NCBI GenBank assembly: GCA_902535255.1
Contig: CACASQ010000008.1
Location: 1-36,450, forward strand
Reading direction: 5' to 3'
Origin: an uncultured Pelagibacteraceae bacterium
Lineage (GTDB): Bacteria; Pseudomonadota; Alphaproteobacteria; Pelagibacterales; Pelagibacteraceae
Length of the DNA: 36,450 nt
Part shown: one piece after another, positions 24,074-32,209 of the stretch
Position numbering within the stretch: position 1 is the first letter of the stretch
How the letters are laid out: each line of letters begins with the position of its first letter
Program-made: the position numbers and the translations under genes
Notes under the pieces: model-generated
Told to the model about the DNA's origin: nothing
The model's input: only the letters and a program-made list of their open reading frames with translations
The model's database searches: none

Positions 24074-27000
24074 TTATAAGTTTGCAGGAAATTCTTTTTC
24101 TTTATCGATTTTATACTTCTTGATTGCTTTCTCTGCTTGTTCAGAACCTATCAGCTGTTCTTTAGCTAATGCACTCAAAGTGTAAGCAACAATATGTTCT
24201 TTATCAACTTCAAAAAACTTTCTTAAATTTTTTCTAGTATCACTTCTACCATAACCATCTGTTCCAAGAGAATAAAATGATTTTTCAGTGTACGGTCTTA
24301 TTTGATCAGAAAACGCTCTTGTATAATCAGATGCAGCTATAATTGGACCATCTCTTTTTTCTAAACATTTTTCAACATAGGACTTTTTCTTTTTATTTGA
24401 ATTTAATAAATTCCATCTTTCAGTTTCCATTCCATCTTTTCTCAATTCATTAAAACTTGTAACACTCCATACATCTGAGTCGATACCATATTCTTTTGAT
24501 AATATTTCTGATGCTGAAATTATTTCCCTTAAGATTGTTCCTGAACCTAGAAGTTGTACCTTTGTTTTACCTTTGTTATTATTTTCTTTAAATAAATACA
24601 TCCCTTTTAAGATTCCATCATCACTTCCTTTTGGTTTCTGAGGGTGGGCGTAGTTTTCGTTCATCGCAGTTATGTAATAAAAAATATTTTCTTTCTTCTC
24701 ATGCATTCTTTTAAGACCATCTTGAAGTATGACTGCCATTTCATAAGCGAAAGTAGGGTCATAACTTACACAATTTGGTATATTAGATGCTAATAAGTGA
24801 CTGTGACCATCCTGGTGTTGAAGACCTTCACCAGCTAAAGTTGTTCTTCCTGCTGTAGCTCCAATTAAAAAACCCCTAGCTTGGGAGTCACCTGCGGCCC
24901 ATGCAAGGTCACCGACTCGTTGAAAACCAAACATAGAATAAAATATATAAATCGGTATCATTTCTAAATCATGATTTGTGTAAGAAGTTCCAGCAGCGAT
25001 CCAAGAAGACATTGCGCCAGACTCGTTAATACCTTCTTCTAATACTTGACCGCTCTTGTCCTCCCGATAAGAACTTAACTGCTCAGAGTCCACAGGTTCA
25101 TACTTTTGTCCCTCATGAGCGTAAATTCCTATTTTTTGAAAGAAACCCTCCATTCCAAAAGTTCTAGCTTCATCCGGTATTATTGGCACGAGTCTTGGTG
25201 ATAAGTTTTTATCTCTTAGTAAAGCAGTTAACATCCTAACGAGTGCCATTGTAGTTGACATTTCTTTATCTCCAGTAGATTTCATAAAGTTATCAAAAAT
25301 ATCTTTTGGTGGAGCTTTGATTGCTTTTGCAAAAGACGATCTTTCTGGAATAAATCCACCAAGCTTAATTCTTTTTTCCTTTAAATATTTAATTTCTTCA
25401 GAATTTTCGCTTGGTTTATAATACTCAATATCTTTAACTTGTTTATCTGTGAGAGGAACTCCAAATCTATCTCTATAATAGAGTAAATCCTCCTCATCTA
25501 ATTTTTTTTGTTGATGTGTTGTATTAATACTTTCTCCCGACTTACCCATACCATAACCTTTAATTGTTTTGGCAAGGATCACAGTAGGAGTTCCTGTATG
25601 CTGCATTGCGGCATGGTAAGCTGCATACACTTTGTGTGGGTCATGTCCTCCTCTATTAAGCCTCCAAATATCTTTATCAGTCATTGAAGAAACCAGTTCT
25701 TTAAGCTTTGGGTATTTTCCAAAGAAATTATTTCTTACATATTCACCACCTTTAGCCTTAAATGCTTGATATTCACCATCAACACACTCGTTCATTCTTT
25801 TAACAAGTAAACCCGTTTTATCTTTTGCTAATAATTGATCCCAATAAGATCCCCATATAACTTTAATTACATTCCAACCTGTTCCTCTAAAACTTCCTTC
25901 TAATTCTTGAATAATTTTACCGTTACCTCGGACTGGACCGTCTAACCTTTGAAGATTACAATTGATAACAAAAATTAAGTTATCTAATTTTTCTCTTGCA
26001 GCTAAACCTATTGCACCTAAAGACTCCGGTTCATCCATTTCACCATCTCCAAGGAAAACCCAAATTTTTCTTCCTTCATCTTTAACCAAACCTCTATTAA
26101 TAAGATATTTTAAAAAACGTGCTTGATAGATTGCCATAATTGGCCCTAAGCCCATCGAGACAGTTGGGAACTGCCAAAAGTTTGGCATTAACCAAGGATG
26201 AGGATAAGAAGATAAACCACCTGAGGAAACCTCTTGTCTAAAACCGTCAAGTTGTTTAGCTGTCATTCTTCCCTCTAAAAATGCTCTGGCATACATTCCA
26301 GGTGCAGAGTGCCCTTGAAAATAAATGAGATCTCCACCAAATTTGTTATTTTTGGCTCTCCAGAAGTGATTCATTCCAACATCATATAAAGTTGCAGCAG
26401 ATGCAAAAGTTCCAATATGTCCTCCTAGCTCAGAGCTTTTCTTATTAGCTTTAACTACCATAGCAGCAGCATTCCATCTAATGTAGGCTCTGATTTTTTT
26501 TTCTATATTTTGATCACCTGGAGATTTAACTTCTATTTCAGGAGGGATAGTATTTATATAAGGAGTAGTTCTAGTATCTGGTAAGACTAATCCAGACTTA
26601 TACGCTTGATCTATAACTTTATTTAAAAGATAACTTGCTCTAGGAGCTCCATCATTTTCAATTACTGAATTTAAAGACTCTATCCATTCATTTGTTTCAA
26701 CAGGGTCAATATCATCTTTAGAGGCAGGTTCAGCAAATACTTTTTTAATTTGTTTTACTGGATTTAAATTTCCATTAGATTTAGGTTTTTCTTTAATTTC
26801 TTCAACTTTGGTTTCTTTAATTTTTTTTGGAGCTTGAGCAGCTTGGCCATTTTCTATAGTAGCAAGTAAACTACCTTCTGAAACTTTATCACCAACTTTT
26901 ACTTTTAAATCTTTTATTTGGCCTGAGGATGGTGATGGAATTTCGACACTAGATTTATCACTTTCGATAGTAACTATTGGATCATTTTTATTAATTTGGT

Positions 27001-27079
27001 CGCCTGGTTTTACCAAAATTTCAATTACTTCTACGTCTTTAAAATCACCTATATCTGGAACTGAAATATTTTGAGCCAT
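24074..27079 (-). CDS. aceE: Pyruvate dehydrogenase E1 (homodimeric) with N-terminal lipoyl domain
   Basis: Decarboxylates pyruvate with thiamine diphosphate and passes the acetyl unit to E2. 1001 residues, about 115 longer than the usual 885-890. The extra part is an N-terminal lipoyl domain (1-77, lipoyl lysine K42 in ESDKSSVEIP) nearly identical to that of the neighbouring E2, then a Lys/Pro linker. AceE proper begins near residue 122 (DDIDPVETNEWIESL). The ThDP motif GDGEMDE...NCN spans 344-375 and later E1 regions (EGINESGAMSSWIAAGTSY, GFQRVGDLAWAAGDSQARGF) are intact. A tethered lipoyl arm on E1 is unusual. No E3 gene follows in the window. Confidence 0.96.
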   Translation of the reverse strand: MAQNISVPDIGDFKDVEVIEILVKPGDQINKNDPIVTIESDKSSVEIPSPSSGQIKDLKVKVGDKVSEGSLLATIENGQAAQAPKKIKETKVEEIKEKPKSNGNLNPVKQIKKVFAEPASKDDIDPVETNEWIESLNSVIENDGAPRASYLLNKVIDQAYKSGLVLPDTRTTPYINTIPPEIEVKSPGDQNIEKKIRAYIRWNAAAMVVKANKKSSELGGHIGTFASAATLYDVGMNHFWRAKNNKFGGDLIYFQGHSAPGMYARAFLEGRMTAKQLDGFRQEVSSGGLSSYPHPWLMPNFWQFPTVSMGLGPIMAIYQARFLKYLINRGLVKDEGRKIWVFLGDGEMDEPESLGAIGLAAREKLDNLIFVINCNLQRLDGPVRGNGKIIQELEGSFRGTGWNVIKVIWGSYWDQLLAKDKTGLLVKRMNECVDGEYQAFKAKGGEYVRNNFFGKYPKLKELVSSMTDKDIWRLNRGGHDPHKVYAAYHAAMQHTGTPTVILAKTIKGYGMGKSGESINTTHQQKKLDEEDLLYYRDRFGVPLTDKQVKDIEYYKPSENSEEIKYLKEKRIKLGGFIPERSSFAKAIKAPPKDIFDNFMKSTGDKEMSTTMALVRMLTALLRDKNLSPRLVPIIPDEARTFGMEGFFQKIGIYAHEGQKYEPVDSEQLSSYREDKSGQVLEEGINESGAMSSWIAAGTSYTNHDLEMIPIYIFYSMFGFQRVGDLAWAAGDSQARGFLIGATAGRTTLAGEGLQHQDGHSHLLASNIPNCVSYDPTFAYEMAVILQDGLKRMHEKKENIFYYITAMNENYAHPQKPKGSDDGILKGMYLFKENNNKGKTKVQLLGSGTILREIISASEILSKEYGIDSDVWSVTSFNELRKDGMETERWNLLNSNKKKKSYVEKCLEKRDGPIIAASDYTRAFSDQIRPYTEKSFYSLGTDGYGRSDTRKNLRKFFEVDKEHIVAYTLSALAKEQLIGSEQAEKAIKKYKIDKEKEFPANL

Positions 27080-27086
27080 AAGTCTT

Positions 27087-27092
27087 ATTATA
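27087..27092 (-). promoter_or_regulatory. Putative -10 box of the aceE-aceF operon
   Basis: A perfect TATAAT on the reverse strand sits 7 bp before the aceE ATG, so transcription would start at or next to the ATG and give a leaderless mRNA. No good -35 is seen at the normal distance. Confidence 0.35.
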
Positions 27093-27171
27093 AACTGGAT
27101 GGAACATATAAAAAAGTTATTGAATAATAAACTAGAAAGAATAGCGCTTATTGGTTGAATAGTTCAACTTT

Positions 27172-27199
27172 TGACACATTTTTTGCCACTTTTTGTCAT
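27172..27199 (+). promoter_or_regulatory. Possible promoter in the aceE/acetoacetyl-CoA synthetase gap
   Basis: TTGACA (27172-27177) and TGTCAT (27194-27199) are 16 bp apart; TGACA/TGTCA also make a short inverted repeat. It would serve the small frame at 27221 and the synthetase. The match of the -10 is weak. The rest of this 268-bp gap, apart from that frame and the palindrome at its end, shows no clear signal. Confidence 0.3.
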
Positions 27200-27220
27200 G
27201 TCTAAATGCTGTAATTAAGT

Positions 27221-27322
27221 ATGAAATGGTTAATTAATTTTTTGTTTAAAAAGAAGGAAATTAGAGGCAATCAAGGTCATATTGTTCAGAAATTTCTTCT
27301 AAAAAAATATATATTAAAATAA
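27221..27322 (+). CDS. Possible 33-residue upstream leader frame
   Basis: A complete short frame, beginning MKWLINFLFKKKEIRGNQG and ending in TAA two bases before the palindrome over the synthetase start. It is basic, with a hydrophobic start. No Shine-Dalgarno is evident and no family is recognised. Chance frames of this size are common in such DNA, so this is only a candidate; its position makes a leader-peptide role conceivable. Confidence 0.3.
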   Translation: MKWLINFLFKKKEIRGNQGHIVQKFLLKKYILK

Positions 27323-27323
27323 T

Positions 27324-27352
27324 TTCATAAGAGCTAAATTAGCTCTTATGAA
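27324..27352. repeat. 29-bp perfect palindrome spanning a start codon
   Basis: Two 14-nt arms (TTCATAAGAGCTAA / TTAGCTCTTATGAA) flank one central A. The right arm contains the acetoacetyl-CoA synthetase ATG (27348-27350). As DNA it could be a dimeric repressor site; as RNA it would be a 13-bp hairpin with a 3-nt loop holding the start codon in the stem. Confidence 0.85.
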
Positions 27353-29276
27353 TAAACCACTGTGGCAACCTTCTCAAAAGTTAAAACAGGACTCTGTCTT
27401 ACAAGATTTTTGTCATTTTATAAATTTCAAATCCTCAAGTAATTTCAAAGAATTATGGGAATGGTCAGTAAAAAATCCTGAAGAGTTCTGGTCAAAGTTT
27501 TGGGATTACTCAAAAATTATAGGAGACAAAGGATCAGAAATAATTCAAAAAGATAAAATTTTCAATAAATCAAAATTTTTTCCAGACTCAAAATTAAATT
27601 ATGCAGAAAACATTCTTAAGAAAAAATCAAATGATATAGCTATAAACTTTTTATCTGAAAAAGGTTTTGAAGAATATATAACTTGGAATAACTTATATAA
27701 AAAAGTTTGTAAATTTTCTAATTATCTTAAAAAGTTAAGTTTAAAAAAAGGTGATAGGGTTGCTGCGTATGTGCCAAATAAAATAGAAACCATAATCAGT
27801 TTTTTAGCCTGTGCTAAAAATGGAATTATATGGTCATCATGTTCTCCAGATTTTGGAGTTCAGGGAGTGGTTGATAGATTTAAACAAATTGAACCAAAAG
27901 TTTTAATTACAAGTGATTATTATTTTTATAATGGAAAAAAAATTAATATTTTAGATAAAGTTGATGAAGTGCTCAAACAGATCCCATCAATTGAAAAAGT
28001 AATAGTTTATAATTATTACAAAAAAGAAAAAGAAAACTTAAAAAATTTTATTGATTTTGAAGATACTTTAAATGTTGAATCAGATGAGTCTTTTGAAAGG
28101 TTTGAATTTAATCATCCAATTTATATTCTTTTTTCAAGTGGCACGACTGGAAAACCGAAATGCATTACGCATGGAAGTGGAAATGTGCTAATTGAACATA
28201 ACAAAGAGTTCATGCTTCATTGTGATATAAGAAAAAATGAAAAGTTGTTTTATTACACAACAACTGGTTGGATGATGTGGAATTGGCTGGTAGGGGGGCT
28301 TGCTACAGGATCATCAATTTTTCTTTTTGATGGAGCTCCAGTTTATCCCAAGATAGATGTTCTGCTTGAATATTGTCAAAATAAAAAAATTAATTTATTT
28401 GGTGTTAGTGCAAAATATATAGATCATCTTAAAAACGAAAAGTATAATAGTAAAAATTTAGATTTAAATTCTATTAAGATTATTACTTCGACTGGCTCAC
28501 CGTTAGCAGAGGAAAGTTTTAAATATGTATATGACAATATTAAGAAAGATGTTCACCTTGCTTCTATTGCTGGAGGGACAGATTTAGTCGGATGTTTAGT
28601 ACTTGGAAATCTTTTTTCAAATGTTCATAAAGGAGAGATTCAAGGACAAAGTTTAGGTATTGATGTAGATGTCTTTAGCGATGATGGAAATAGTACTTCA
28701 GATGGAGAGAAAGGAGAACTTGTTGTTAAACAACCTTTTCCTTCTATGCCAGTAAAGTTTTGGGGAGATGAGGGTGGAAAAAAATATCATAAAGCTTATT
28801 TCACAAAATTTGAGAACATTTGGTACCATGGGGATTTTATTGAAAGAACTGATAAGAACGGATTCATTATGCGTGGTAGATCTGACGCTACATTAAATCC
28901 AAGTGGTGTCAGAATAGGAACATCTGAAATTTATCAGCAAGTAGAAGATATAGATTTTATTACAGAGGGACTAGTTGTAGGCCAAGACTTTGAGGATGAT
29001 GTTAGAATTATTTTATTTGTCACTACTAAAAACGATCAAAATATTGATGATGAAAAAATTAAATTAATCAAATCTAGGATTAGAAAAAATTGTTCCCCAA
29101 AACATGTGCCTGCAATAATCATTAAAGTTCCAGAAATTCCAAGGACTAAAAGCGGAAAGATTGTAGAATTAGCAGTAAAACAGATAATTAATGGCGAAAA
29201 AATAAATAATAAAGAAGCGATCGCAAATCCTAAGTCCCTAAAATTTTTTGAAAATCTTCCTCAGCTTAAATTGTAG
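27348..29276 (+). CDS. aacS: Acetoacetyl-CoA synthetase
   Basis: 642-residue ANL-superfamily ligase making acetoacetyl-CoA from acetoacetate, ATP and CoA. The N-terminus (LWQPSQ...INFKSSSNFKELWEWSVKNPEEFW) and overall length are those of acetoacetate-CoA ligases, distinct from acetyl-CoA synthetase. Motifs: the P-loop FSSGTTGKPKC (262-272), TTTGWMMWNWLVGGL, GGTDLVG, the WYHGDF hinge region, and SGK near residue 604 with the acyl-adenylating lysine. Its start codon is inside the 29-bp palindrome, and there is no separate Shine-Dalgarno. With the thiolase at 31020-32192 it would feed acetoacetate into acetyl-CoA. Confidence 0.95.
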   Translation: MNKPLWQPSQKLKQDSVLQDFCHFINFKSSSNFKELWEWSVKNPEEFWSKFWDYSKIIGDKGSEIIQKDKIFNKSKFFPDSKLNYAENILKKKSNDIAINFLSEKGFEEYITWNNLYKKVCKFSNYLKKLSLKKGDRVAAYVPNKIETIISFLACAKNGIIWSSCSPDFGVQGVVDRFKQIEPKVLITSDYYFYNGKKINILDKVDEVLKQIPSIEKVIVYNYYKKEKENLKNFIDFEDTLNVESDESFERFEFNHPIYILFSSGTTGKPKCITHGSGNVLIEHNKEFMLHCDIRKNEKLFYYTTTGWMMWNWLVGGLATGSSIFLFDGAPVYPKIDVLLEYCQNKKINLFGVSAKYIDHLKNEKYNSKNLDLNSIKIITSTGSPLAEESFKYVYDNIKKDVHLASIAGGTDLVGCLVLGNLFSNVHKGEIQGQSLGIDVDVFSDDGNSTSDGEKGELVVKQPFPSMPVKFWGDEGGKKYHKAYFTKFENIWYHGDFIERTDKNGFIMRGRSDATLNPSGVRIGTSEIYQQVEDIDFITEGLVVGQDFEDDVRIILFVTTKNDQNIDDEKIKLIKSRIRKNCSPKHVPAIIIKVPEIPRTKSGKIVELAVKQIINGEKINNKEAIANPKSLKFFENLPQLKL

Positions 29277-29330
29277 CGCGTCAGTTTTATACGTTACGAT
29301 CAACTATTTTTAGAATTATAATTCACTTAA

Positions 29331-29374
29331 GTCTTGGCTTTAGTCCCTAAATTTAAGTCATCTAAAGCCAGGAC
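29331..29374. terminator. Hairpin between convergent genes
   Basis: GTCTTGGCTTTAG (29331-29343) pairs with CTAAAGCCAGGAC (29362-29374) with one G-U, around an 18-nt loop. It sits in the 101-bp gap between the synthetase and the histone-deacetylase-family gene. No T run follows in either direction, so it may be a transcript-end protector or an unusual two-way terminator. Confidence 0.5.
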
Positions 29375-29377
29375 CGA

Positions 29378-30271
29378 CTAAAAATAAGCAGCACAATTTT
29401 TATGAAGCATTGAATGAAGCTGTATTAGTTTATCAAAACTTTTATTATAGCCACCACCAAGTACTCCACATAAAGGTGTCTTCTTTGAGCGGAAATTTTC
29501 AATTACCATTTGATCTCTTTTGTTAATACCCTCATCAGTAATTTTAAGCTTACCAAGTCTGTCTTCATGGTGAATATCAACTCCAGCAATATAAAAAACA
29601 AAGTCAAAAGTGTTTTGGTTTAATTTTTTAAGATTATCATTTAAAACGTTAATATATTCTTGATCTTCCATATTATCTTCAAGTTCAATGTCGACATCAC
29701 TCTTAGATTTTTTTGCTGGATAGTTAGATGCACAATGCATGCTAAATGTAAGAACATTTTTATCATTTTGAAATATTTCTGAGTTCCCATTTCCTTGATG
29801 AACATCTAGATCTAAAATTAAGATCCTTTTTGCATATCCCTTATTTTTCAAATAGTTTGCAGCAACTGCAGTATCATTAAAAACACAGTATCCTGCTCCA
29901 AAATCAAAAGTTGCATGATGACTGCCTCCCGCAGTATTACAAGCAAGCTTTGAGTCTAAAGCTAATCTACTTGCCAAAACAGTTCCTCCAGTTGCCACAA
30001 AAGATCTTCTCACAACACTATCATTTATCGGAAATCCAATTTTTTTTTGCGCTTTAATATCTAGTGTCTTATTTTTGATGTCGTTTATATATTTTAAAGA
30101 GTGAGAGGTCTTCATAGTTTCAATAGAGCATTCTTTTGGTATTTGAAACTTTTTTACCACACCCTGATCTAAAAGGTGTTTTGCTAGTGCGCCAAATTTT
30201 TTAATAGGAAATTTATTATCATCGTTTATTTTGGCAACATAATCTGGATGATTTACTACAGGAAATTCCAT
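29378..30271 (-). CDS. Histone deacetylase family protein (AcuC/AphA-like)
   Basis: 297-residue zinc deacetylase of the arginase/deacetylase superfamily; cytoplasmic. Active-site residues are present: the HH pair (118-119, SHHATFDFGAGYCVFND), zinc ligands in DLDVHQGNGN (Asp156, His158) and a third Asp in AGVDIHHED. Bacterial relatives remove acetyl groups from polyamines, acetoin-pathway enzymes such as acetyl-CoA synthetase, or other amides. Proximity to acetoacetate enzymes hints at acetyl metabolism, but that is inference. Confidence 0.9.
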   Translation of the reverse strand: MEFPVVNHPDYVAKINDDNKFPIKKFGALAKHLLDQGVVKKFQIPKECSIETMKTSHSLKYINDIKNKTLDIKAQKKIGFPINDSVVRRSFVATGGTVLASRLALDSKLACNTAGGSHHATFDFGAGYCVFNDTAVAANYLKNKGYAKRILILDLDVHQGNGNSEIFQNDKNVLTFSMHCASNYPAKKSKSDVDIELEDNMEDQEYINVLNDNLKKLNQNTFDFVFYIAGVDIHHEDRLGKLKITDEGINKRDQMVIENFRSKKTPLCGVLGGGYNKSFDKLIQLHSMLHKNCAAYF

Positions 30272-30315
30272 AATATCTATCTATACTTTAATATTAAATT
30301 TTTTAAAGGGGACAA

Positions 30316-30861
30316 ATGATAAAAAAATATAAATGGAAATGCAGAATATTAATGATTAAAACACCTGATTATAAAAATTTAGAGTATAAAAAAGCTAAAG
30401 AATTATATCAAAAAAATATTAAAAACTTTCATAAAAGGGTAATCAAACTACTCTCAAAGAGAGTAAACGCCAACTTCTCAATAGAATTATTCGGTTTTGA
30501 CGGCTCAAAAAAAAAAGCATTTAAAACGTTTGATAGTCAGAAAATATTTAAAATTATTGATCAAATGCCAATGTCTAAAGTTTTAAAAAATGAAAAAATC
30601 AAACCTTTAAATCTATCATTATTTTCAGATTACAATCCTAAAACAACAACTCAAGGACTTGGGTTTAAAGATAAAGGCAAAGCATTACATACGATTAAAA
30701 TTATAAAAAACAGAGATTTAAAATATCAAGTGAACGTTATTGCGACTATGTTAGGTAGGGCGAGAAAACACCCCCATAAGACTAAAAACATGAATGAAGC
30801 AATCAAGGTTTTTAGTTTATGGATGAAAAACTACAAAAAAAATAGGAAGCCTAAAATTTAA
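30316..30861 (+). CDS. DUF4174-like protein with extra C-terminal segment
   Basis: 181 residues, very basic (many Lys), no clear signal peptide. The first 95 residues match the DUF4174 pattern: a start like YKWKCRILMI, a long middle helix, the strand IELFGFDGSKKKAF, and the closing IDQMPMSK. The last 85 residues (TTTQGLGFKDKGKALHTIKII...ARKHPHKTKNMNEAIKVFSLWMKNY) are not part of that domain; they look like a separate Lys-rich helical module. DUF4174 proteins are usually exported, so a cytoplasmic form is odd. The function is unknown. A good ribosome site (AAGGGG) precedes the ATG. HDAC starts 44 bp away, divergent. Confidence 0.6.
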   Translation: MIKKYKWKCRILMIKTPDYKNLEYKKAKELYQKNIKNFHKRVIKLLSKRVNANFSIELFGFDGSKKKAFKTFDSQKIFKIIDQMPMSKVLKNEKIKPLNLSLFSDYNPKTTTQGLGFKDKGKALHTIKIIKNRDLKYQVNVIATMLGRARKHPHKTKNMNEAIKVFSLWMKNYKKNRKPKI

Positions 30862-30885
30862 GCAGTTTGTTCAAGGCAAACATCT

Positions 30886-31020
30886 TTAATAGTAAGCTAG
30901 GTAAATAGAGATAATTACAACCCAAAAAAAAGCGTAGTAAAGAATGTATCCCTTTACTGTAAAAGGCATCTTTTTAAGTTTGCGTTTCCCTTTTCCTTTA
31001 TAAGCTTTTGAAATTTCCAT
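30886..31020 (-). CDS. 44-residue single-helix membrane protein
   Basis: A short gene whose ATG shares a base with the thiolase stop (TAATG), the same junction used by other gene pairs here. The product has a strongly basic N-terminal half (KAYKGKGKRKLKKM) and one membrane helix (YYAFFWVVIISIYLAYY) at the C-terminus, so a tail-anchored topology with the charged part in the cytoplasm is likely. No family is recognised. It would be co-translated with acetyl-CoA acetyltransferase. Confidence 0.62.
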   Translation of the reverse strand: MEISKAYKGKGKRKLKKMPFTVKGYILYYAFFWVVIISIYLAYY

Positions 31021-32192
31021 TATCTCTCCACACACATAGCTATACCCATTCCACCACCAATACACAATGTGGCCAAACCTCTCTTTACATCACGTCTTAT
31101 CATTTCATGAATTAATGTGACAAGGATTCTTGTTCCAGAGGCACCTATGGGATGACCTAATGCTATTGCTCCGCCGTTAACATTTACTTTTTCTTCTGGA
31201 ATAGAAAGTGTTTTTAAAACTGCAATGCTCTGAGCAGCAAAAGCTTCATTAATTTCAAACAAATCTACGTCTTTGACTGACCACCCCGCCAAATCTAAAG
31301 CTTTTTTTGAAGATGGTATAGGACCTGTTCCCATTAAAGCAGGATCAACTCCACAACTTGCCCATGATTTAATAGACACAAGCTTATCTATACCCTTTTT
31401 TTCTGCTTCATCTGACAACATCATTGCTACTGCTGCGGCCCCATCATTTATACCCGAAGCGTTTCCAGCAGTAACTGTTCCATTCTTTTTGAAAACGGGT
31501 TTCAATCTAGATAATGCTTCTAAATTTATTCCCTCTCTAGGATGTTCATCTTTTATGAAATCTATCTCAGCTTTTTTTGATTTAATTTTAAAACTAATAA
31601 TTTCGTTTTTAAATTTATTTTCCATTTGGGATTTTAAAGCTTTTTCTTGTGACTTAAGAGCAAATTTGTCTTGTTCCTCTCTAGTGACCTGAAATTTTTC
31701 CGCAACATTTTCTGCGGTTATACCCATATGATAACCATGAAAAGCATCCCATAATCCATCCTTAATCATCGTATCTACTAATTCAGTATCTACAAGTTTT
31801 TTTCCATCTCTTAAGTGAATTGCGTGAGGCGCTAAAGACATACTCTCTTGACCTCCGGAAACTACAATTTTCGAGTCCCCACATTGGATACTTTGAAATC
31901 CTGAGGAAATTGATCTAATACCTGAACCGCAAACTTGATTTACCACATAAGCAGGTTTTTCTTTTGGAATTCCTGATTTCATTGCTGCCTGCCGCGCAGT
32001 ATTTTGGCCACTTCCGCCAGTAAGCACTTGACCCATTATAACTTCATCAATTTCTTCACTTTTAAGCTTTGATTTTTTTATTGTTTGTGTAATTACAGCA
32101 GAACCTAGATCTTCTGCTTTTACATTTTTAAGAGATTTTCCTAAAGATCCCACAGCAGTTCTCAAAGCAGAAGTAATGTAAACTTTTTTCAT
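31020..32192 (-). CDS. atoB: Acetyl-CoA acetyltransferase (thiolase)
   Basis: Joins two acetyl-CoA to acetoacetyl-CoA or runs the reverse thiolysis. 390 residues, the size of biosynthetic homotetrameric thiolases (AtoB/PhaA). Active-site residues: the acyl-carrying Cys88 in NQVCGSGIRS, the histidine in GGAIALGHPIGASG (His347) and Cys377 in CIGGGMG; NEAFAAQ is intact. It likely works with the acetoacetyl-CoA synthetase encoded 1.7 kb away. Starts 18 bp after the stop of the polysaccharide ligase gene. Confidence 0.96.
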   Translation of the reverse strand: MKKVYITSALRTAVGSLGKSLKNVKAEDLGSAVITQTIKKSKLKSEEIDEVIMGQVLTGGSGQNTARQAAMKSGIPKEKPAYVVNQVCGSGIRSISSGFQSIQCGDSKIVVSGGQESMSLAPHAIHLRDGKKLVDTELVDTMIKDGLWDAFHGYHMGITAENVAEKFQVTREEQDKFALKSQEKALKSQMENKFKNEIISFKIKSKKAEIDFIKDEHPREGINLEALSRLKPVFKKNGTVTAGNASGINDGAAAVAMMLSDEAEKKGIDKLVSIKSWASCGVDPALMGTGPIPSSKKALDLAGWSVKDVDLFEINEAFAAQSIAVLKTLSIPEEKVNVNGGAIALGHPIGASGTRILVTLIHEMIRRDVKRGLATLCIGGGMGIAMCVER

Positions 32193-32209
32193 AAAATTAA
32201 TTTATATCT

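Noticed and set aside
31273-31692. 139-residue forward frame opposite the thiolase
   Set aside because: Antisense to a complete thiolase with all active-site residues.
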